From positions 467 to 19,497 of the forward strand of contig DFAM01000016.1 of assembly GCA_002365595.1 (NCBI GenBank): a stretch of 19,031 nucleotides of DNA, in the 5' to 3' direction. The translations under genes were made by a program, and so were the position numbers. Position 1 is the stretch's first letter. Each line of letters opens with the position of its first letter. The stretch is from Acinetobacter sp. UBA3106. GTDB lineage: Bacteria > Pseudomonadota > Gammaproteobacteria > Pseudomonadales > Moraxellaceae. Below are positions 14,660 to 19,031 of the stretch, in pieces. A model generated the notes under the pieces. The model was not told where the DNA came from and searched no databases. It saw only the letters and a program-made list of their open reading frames with translations.

Positions 14660-15343
14660 ATGATGTTACATATTCCTGAAATTCTGAGCAAACAGCAGGT
14701 TGCTGATTTACGCCAACAATTAGATAGCAGTCAGGCCTGGATTCAAGGTCAGCACAGCGCCGGCTTTCAGGCTCAAAAAATTAAGAATAATCTGCAAATT
14801 GATCCCAACAGCATTGCTTATCAAGCCTTTGCAGCCAAAATTCTTCAGGCATTGCAACACAATATCCTGCTTAAATCGGCAGCCTTACCCAAGCATATCC
14901 TGCCCCCTTTGTTCAATTGCTATCAGGATCAAGGACATTATGGCAATCATGTCGATAATGCCGTGCAATATTCCAGGAGCATAAATCAGGTTATTCGTAC
15001 TGACGTTTCCATCACCGTGTTTTTATCTGAACCGAATGAATATGCAGGCGGTGAACTGATTGTTGAAGACAATTATGGCAGTCATGAAGTCAAGCTTGAT
15101 GCCGGCGATGCCATTCTCTACCCTGCGACAAGTTTACATCGGGTCGAACCGGTGACCCAGGGCAAACGAATGGCGGCCTGTACCTGGATACAAAGCATGG
15201 TCAAAGATGACTGGCAACGCAGCATGCTGTTTAACCTCGACATGAACATTATTAAATTACGCCAGCAGATTGGCGATAGCGAAGAAATTCTGGGTTTGAC
15301 CAGTCACTACCATAATTTATTGCGCCAATGGGGCGATCTATGA
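14660..15343 (+). CDS. piuC: Fe(II)/2-oxoglutarate dioxygenase, PiuC/YbiX type, copy 2
   Basis: A 227-residue paralogue of the gene at 11209. The metal site is intact: His97 and Asp99 in GNHVDNA, His160 in TSLHRV, with Arg170 for 2-oxoglutarate. Compared with copy 1 and E. coli YbiX, the LFNRY motif reads LFNCY and GFHVD reads GNHVD, changes next to the active site that may shift substrate range. I choose ATG 14660 because it yields MMLHIP, aligning exactly with copy 1 and with MMYHIP of YbiX. An ATG at 14645 is possible but has AAGGG immediately against it. It ends in TGA overlapping the ATG of the next gene, so the two are translationally coupled. It follows the Fiu-like receptor. Confidence 0.9.
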   Translation: MMLHIPEILSKQQVADLRQQLDSSQAWIQGQHSAGFQAQKIKNNLQIDPNSIAYQAFAAKILQALQHNILLKSAALPKHILPPLFNCYQDQGHYGNHVDNAVQYSRSINQVIRTDVSITVFLSEPNEYAGGELIVEDNYGSHEVKLDAGDAILYPATSLHRVEPVTQGKRMAACTWIQSMVKDDWQRSMLFNLDMNIIKLRQQIGDSEEILGLTSHYHNLLRQWGDL

Positions 15344-16446
15344 AAGCCGTTGCTCCCCTTGCTCCCCTCTCCCAGATTCCGGCTTATTTACAGACCCTTG
15401 CCGATTATGAAATTCAGGCAAAAAAACACTTGTCAGATATGGTATGGCAGTACTTGCAAGGCGGCTCCATGGATGAAGTCAGTGTTCACGACAATCTGAA
15501 TCAATTTCAACAGATTCACTTATTGCCCAGAATGCTCAAAGACCTCACTCAAGGCCATACCCGCTGTAAAATTTTAGGGCAGGAATATCCGCACCCGATT
15601 TTTCTGGCCCCGATTGGGCATCAGCAGCAGTTTCACCCTGAAGCTGAAGCAGCAACGGCGCTGGCAGCAGAAGTGCTCGGCAGCAATATGGTACTTAGCA
15701 CCTTTAGCAATACCGATATGCGTAGCCTAAAACAGGACAATCCGTACAAATGGTTTCAGCTGTACTGGCAAGGCGACCGGGACAAATCGCTGGCTTTGGT
15801 GAAGCTGGCAGAACAGCAAAACTTTAAAGCCCTGGTGATTACGGTAGATTCACCGCATAGCGGCATTCGCGATCGCGAACGACGGGTATTTTTCCATTTA
15901 CCGCAAGGCATGCAGCATCCACATACCCCAGCGCATATTCCCTTACCTAAACTGCATGAAGGTGATCATCCCGTATTTAATGGTTTAATGAAAATTGCAC
16001 CCACCTGGGAGGATATTGCCTGGATGGTTCAGCACACTTCATTACCGGTCATTTTAAAAGGCATCGTCAATCCGCATGATGCCCTGCTTGCCATTCAGCA
16101 CGGCGTACAAGGTCTGATTGTATCCAATCATGGCGGTCGTGTTTTAGATACCTGCATTTCCCCACTCACAGCATTGCAACTGATTAAAAAAGTGCTGCCA
16201 GAAGATTTCCCCCTGTTATACGATGGCGGGATTCGTCGTGGTTCAGATGTCTTTAAAGCGATTGCCCTGGGTGCTTCGGCAGTTTTCATCGGTCGACCTT
16301 ATATTTATGGGCTGGCAACTGCGGGGGCATTAGGCGTGGCGCATGTGATTAAAATCCTGAAGGAAGAATTTGAAATTACCATGGCATTAATGGGAACAGC
16401 CACGTTAAATGACATCAACAATGATTATATTTTCCACCAAAAATAA
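15340..16446 (+). CDS. FMN-dependent alpha-hydroxy acid dehydrogenase/oxidase
   Basis: A 368-residue flavoenzyme of the family of L-lactate dehydrogenase LldD, glycolate oxidase and lactate oxidase, which oxidise (S)-2-hydroxy acids to 2-oxo acids. Visible features: WFQLYW with Tyr142, ITVDSPHSG (167-175), Lys240 in LKGI, SNHGGR (262-267) with catalytic His264 and Arg267, and the C-terminal FMN phosphate site DGGIRRGSDVFKAIALGA. Two departures from the usual motif are VLD instead of QLD after SNHGGR, and RDRERR instead of RERD. The start is taken at 15340 because ATG overlaps the preceding TGA (ATGA). An in-frame ATG at 15328 would add four residues. The coupling to PiuC suggests a substrate from siderophore metabolism rather than lactate; this is inference. 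Confidence 0.88.
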   Translation: MKAVAPLAPLSQIPAYLQTLADYEIQAKKHLSDMVWQYLQGGSMDEVSVHDNLNQFQQIHLLPRMLKDLTQGHTRCKILGQEYPHPIFLAPIGHQQQFHPEAEAATALAAEVLGSNMVLSTFSNTDMRSLKQDNPYKWFQLYWQGDRDKSLALVKLAEQQNFKALVITVDSPHSGIRDRERRVFFHLPQGMQHPHTPAHIPLPKLHEGDHPVFNGLMKIAPTWEDIAWMVQHTSLPVILKGIVNPHDALLAIQHGVQGLIVSNHGGRVLDTCISPLTALQLIKKVLPEDFPLLYDGGIRRGSDVFKAIALGASAVFIGRPYIYGLATAGALGVAHVIKILKEEFEITMALMGTATLNDINNDYIFHQK

Positions 16447-16453
16447 GATTACT

Positions 16454-16506
16454 GAAAAATATTTTCCTAAGTCTTGTTATGGATGCAAAAATAGAAAAAT
16501 ATTTTC
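16454..16506. repeat. two direct copies of GAAAAATATTTTC
   Basis: The identical near-palindrome lies at 16454-16466 and 16494-16506, exactly 40 bases apart, just after the dehydrogenase gene. Each has GAAAA/TTTTC arms around ATA. It might bind a dimeric regulator acting on leuA, or be chance in AT-rich sequence. Confidence 0.4.
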
Positions 16507-16653
16507 GGAATAAGTGGATTAATATTAAGTTATAGATTTACAAGCGCTGCGGTACAACTAACTTATAAGAAAGCATTGGTTTTATTACAACTTTCGACTA
16601 ATGTCTTCCAGTCTCAGACTTGTAAATTGCTAGAATAGACACAATCTATATCA

Positions 16654-16697
16654 GTAGCAGGTTGCCGTTATCCACGACCTCAAGCAACCGGTGCTAC
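16654..16697 (+). promoter_or_regulatory. structured leader hairpin before leuA
   Basis: GTAGCA (16654-16659) and GGTTGC (16660-16665) pair with GCAACC (16684-16689) and TGCTAC (16692-16697), giving 12 bp with a bulged GG and an 18-base apical loop. The stem ends three bases before AGGAG (16701-16705), the leuA ribosome binding site. There is no T run, so it is not a terminator. A role in translation initiation or mRNA stability is plausible. Confidence 0.6.
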
Positions 16698-16712
16698 ACA
16701 AGGAGTTACCTC

Positions 16713-18410
16713 ATGATGTTGGCTGATCCAAGTAAAAAATATCGTCGCATGTACCAACGTGTAGACTTGCCAGACCGTCAATGGCCAAATAATGAAATTA
16801 CCAAAGCGCCAATGTGGATGAGCACCGACCTTCGTGACGGTAACCAAGCGATTTTTGAACCGATGGATATGGATCAAAAATTCAAAATGTTCCAGATGTT
16901 GGTGAAAATCGGCTTTAAACATATTGAAATCGGTTTCCCTTCTGCATCGCAAATTGACTTTGACTTCACCCGCAAATTAATTGAAGAAAATCATATTCCG
17001 GATGACGTTTACATCGAAGTATTGGTTCAGGCGCGTGATCATTTGATCCAACGTACTTTTGAATCTTTAGTCGGTGCAAAACGTGCCATCGTGCATATCT
17101 ATAACTCTAACTCTCCAACTTTCCGTCAAAAAGTCTTGAACGTCGATGTGGAAGGTGCACGCCAGTTAGCGATTAATGCTGCTCAAAAAGTGAAAGAATA
17201 CGCAGCGCAATATCCTGAAACTGATTTTATTTTTCAGTACAGCCCGGAATGTTTTTCTGCGACTGAATTAGAAGTGGCAAAAGCGGCCTGTGATGCCGTG
17301 ACTGAAGTTTGGGAAGCATCACCGACAAACAAAGTGATTTTAAACTTGCCAGCAACTGTAGAAGTGTCGACGCCAAACGTCTATGCCGATCAAGTGGAAT
17401 GGATGCACCGTAATATTGAACGTCGTGACGGTGTGATTATTTCTGTGCACTGTCACAATGACCGTGGCTGTGGTATTGCAGCTTCTGAATTGGCGATTAT
17501 GGCCGGTGCTGACCGAGTCGAAGGTTGTGTGTTTGGTAATGGTGAACGTACCGGTAACGTCGACGTTGCAGCAATTGCATTGAACATGTACACCCAGGGT
17601 GTTGCACCGAAATTGGACTTCTCTAACATCAACGAAATTATTGCTACTGTTGAAGAATGCACAGGCTTGCCAGTGCACCCTCGTCATCCATATGCAGGCG
17701 ACTTGGTGTTCACCGCATTCTCAGGTTCGCATCAGGATGCCATCAAAAAAGGTTTTGAATACCAGAAAAACGAAGAAATCTGGGATATGCCTTACTTGCC
17801 AATCGATCCTAAAGACTTGGGCCGTGACTATGACGCGGTGATTCGTGTGAACTCACAGTCAGGTAAAGGCGGTATTTCTTACTTGTTAGAATCGAACTAC
17901 AACGTGGTGTTGCCGCGTCGCTTGCAAATTGAATTCTCGCAAGTGGTTCAGCAAGTCACAGATGAGCAGGCGAAAGAAATTTCCGCTCAAGACATCTGGG
18001 CATTGTTCAAAGACACCTATGTTGCCGTGAAAGATGCGCATTATTCTACCAAAAACTATAAGTTGTCCGATGAAAATGGCAATCAGGTGATTGAACTTGA
18101 TGTTGAAATCAATGGTGAAACTCAACACTTGCGTGGTGAAGGTAACGGTCCGATTTCAGCAATCTTGAATGCATTACAGTTGCCAATTGATGTCTTGACT
18201 TATGAAGAGCGTAGCATCAGCTCGGGTGCGCATGCCAAAGCCTTGGCTTTGATTGAGCTTCAAGTGAAAGGTACTGGTAAATCTGCCTTCGGTGCCGGCG
18301 TTCATGACAACATCGTGACTGCATCTATTGACGCGATTATTGCCTGTACCAATCGCTTGATTGAGCAAGGCGTATTAAGTACCGATCAGGTCGTTGCTGC
18401 CGCCGTATAA
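16713..18410 (+). CDS. leuA: 2-isopropylmalate synthase, LeuA type 2
   Basis: Catalyses the first committed step of leucine synthesis: acetyl-CoA plus 2-oxoisovalerate gives 2-isopropylmalate. The 565-residue length fits the long LeuA2 form. The catalytic barrel has TDLRDGNQ (38-45, with metal-binding Asp42), EIGFPSAS, HCHNDRG with metal-binding His246 and His248, and FGNGERTGN (274-282). The C-terminal 120 or so residues form the leucine-binding regulatory domain, ending ASIDAIIACTNRL. The ATG at 16713 is supported by AGGAG at 16701-16705. The frame extends to a TTG at 16662, but that part lies inside the leader hairpin and has no family resemblance. It stands alone, upstream of metX. Feedback inhibition by leucine is expected for the family. 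Confidence 0.96.
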   Translation: MMLADPSKKYRRMYQRVDLPDRQWPNNEITKAPMWMSTDLRDGNQAIFEPMDMDQKFKMFQMLVKIGFKHIEIGFPSASQIDFDFTRKLIEENHIPDDVYIEVLVQARDHLIQRTFESLVGAKRAIVHIYNSNSPTFRQKVLNVDVEGARQLAINAAQKVKEYAAQYPETDFIFQYSPECFSATELEVAKAACDAVTEVWEASPTNKVILNLPATVEVSTPNVYADQVEWMHRNIERRDGVIISVHCHNDRGCGIAASELAIMAGADRVEGCVFGNGERTGNVDVAAIALNMYTQGVAPKLDFSNINEIIATVEECTGLPVHPRHPYAGDLVFTAFSGSHQDAIKKGFEYQKNEEIWDMPYLPIDPKDLGRDYDAVIRVNSQSGKGGISYLLESNYNVVLPRRLQIEFSQVVQQVTDEQAKEISAQDIWALFKDTYVAVKDAHYSTKNYKLSDENGNQVIELDVEINGETQHLRGEGNGPISAILNALQLPIDVLTYEERSISSGAHAKALALIELQVKGTGKSAFGAGVHDNIVTASIDAIIACTNRLIEQGVLSTDQVVAAAV

Positions 18411-18428
18411 ACGATATCAAATAAAAAA

Positions 18429-18478
18429 CTTTAGAAAGGATACCCTCAAGTGGTATCCTTTCGTCATTCATTCTAAAG
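18429..18478 (+). terminator. terminator-like hairpin between leuA and metX
   Basis: GAAAGGATACC (18434-18444), seven-base loop, then GGTATCCTTTC (18452-18462): an 11-bp perfect stem 23 bases after the leuA stop, followed by TCGTCATTC rather than a T run. An outer pair, CTTTAGAA (18429-18436) with TTCTAAAG (18471-18478), competes for three of the same bases, so two folds are possible just before the metX ribosome binding site. Confidence 0.6.
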
Positions 18479-18498
18479 ATTTAAGGCGAAAATTTCCT

Positions 18499-19031
18499 GT
18501 GTCTTTTCCAGCTGACTCAGTGGGCCTAGTTACCCCGCAAAAGTTTATTTTCGAAGAGCCGTTAGAGCTCGAATGCGATCGAATTCTTCCACGTTTTGAG
18601 CTGATGGTCGAAACTTATGGCGAACTCAATGCCGACAAATCCAATGCCATCCTGATTTGTCATGCACTTTCAGGCCATCACCATGCAGCCGGTTATCATC
18701 ATGCAGATGACAAAAAACCGGGTTGGTGGGATGCATGCATTGGACCAGGTAAAGCCATTGATACCTCTAAATTCTTTGTGGTCGCCCTGAATAATATTGG
18801 CGGTTGCAGCGGTTCTACCGGCCCAATCTCGCCGAACCCGGAAAATGACAATCGTCCTTACGGTCCGGATTTCCCGCTGGTCACTGTACGTGACTGGGTC
18901 AAAACCCAAGCCCTACTTTCTGACCGTTTAGGTATTGATGTCTGGTATGCCGTTATTGGCGGCTCTCTGGGCGGCATGCAGGCTTTGCAATGGTCGGTCG
19001 ATTATCCTGACCGTTTAAAAAAATGCGTCAT
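18499..19031 (+). CDS. metX: homoserine O-acyltransferase MetX (partial, runs off the end)
   Basis: Transfers an acyl group (acetyl or succinyl) from CoA to homoserine in methionine synthesis. Alpha/beta-hydrolase fold; 177 codons are present and the frame is open at the window end. The N-terminal region shows FELMVETYGELNADKSNAI, ICHALSGHHHAAG and KPGWWDACIGPGK. NNIGGCSGSTGP (98-109) and the nucleophile motif GGSLGGM with Ser156 follow. The start is GTG (18499-18501), giving MSFPADSVGL, as in Acinetobacter MetX from memory; AAGG at 18483-18486 is a distant ribosome binding site. Whether it uses acetyl- or succinyl-CoA depends on residues I cannot resolve here. The Asp and His of the triad lie beyond the window. 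Confidence 0.95.
   Translation, partial: MSFPADSVGLVTPQKFIFEEPLELECDRILPRFELMVETYGELNADKSNAILICHALSGHHHAAGYHHADDKKPGWWDACIGPGKAIDTSKFFVVALNNIGGCSGSTGPISPNPENDNRPYGPDFPLVTVRDWVKTQALLSDRLGIDVWYAVIGGSLGGMQALQWSVDYPDRLKKCV

Overview
The window looks like chromosomal DNA from an Acinetobacter-type gammaproteobacterium (Moraxellaceae). The reasons are the moderately low G+C, the tig / clpP-clpX block on the minus strand next to TonB-dependent siderophore receptors and PiuC-type dioxygenases, a class I fumarase, a type-2 LeuA and a MetX with the expected N-terminus. The genus is inferred from remembered protein and synteny patterns; no search was run.

Layout. (1) Positions 1-600 are very AT-rich. 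They hold the end of an unidentified reading frame that overlaps a small orphan protein with an immunity-protein look. (2) Positions 700-1740, minus strand: a small SAM-dependent methyltransferase, an array of eight GATTTGAA units just upstream of it, and a 28-residue single-membrane-segment protein behind a near-consensus PhoB promoter. The small protein is too short for routine gene calling. (3) Positions 1998-3524: class I fumarase with its own terminator. (4) Positions 3638-8097, minus strand: a DUF2846-type lipoprotein and the proteostasis block tig, clpP, clpX, with terminators after tig and after clpX. (5) Positions 8098-16446: an iron-acquisition island. It has two consecutive modules, each a TonB-dependent siderophore receptor followed by a PiuC/YbiX-type Fe(II)/2-oxoglutarate dioxygenase. 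The second dioxygenase overlaps an FMN-dependent alpha-hydroxy acid dehydrogenase by four bases (ATGA). A textbook Fur box lies between the -35 and -10 of the second module; Fur-like repeats precede the first. (6) Positions 16447-19031: leuA with a strong hairpin just before its ribosome binding site, then metX, cut by the window end.

How the genes work together. The receptors probably import ferric catecholate-type siderophores under iron limitation, and the dioxygenases have a poorly understood supporting role in the cytoplasm. Both receptor-to-dioxygenase junctions contain a terminator-like hairpin, suggesting that the dioxygenase is made at a lower level than the receptor. The coupled flavoenzyme suggests oxidation of a hydroxylated product, possibly a siderophore-derived acid; this is the most attractive little-described unit here. 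The PhoB-promoter small protein and the octanucleotide array are the other items most worth checking.
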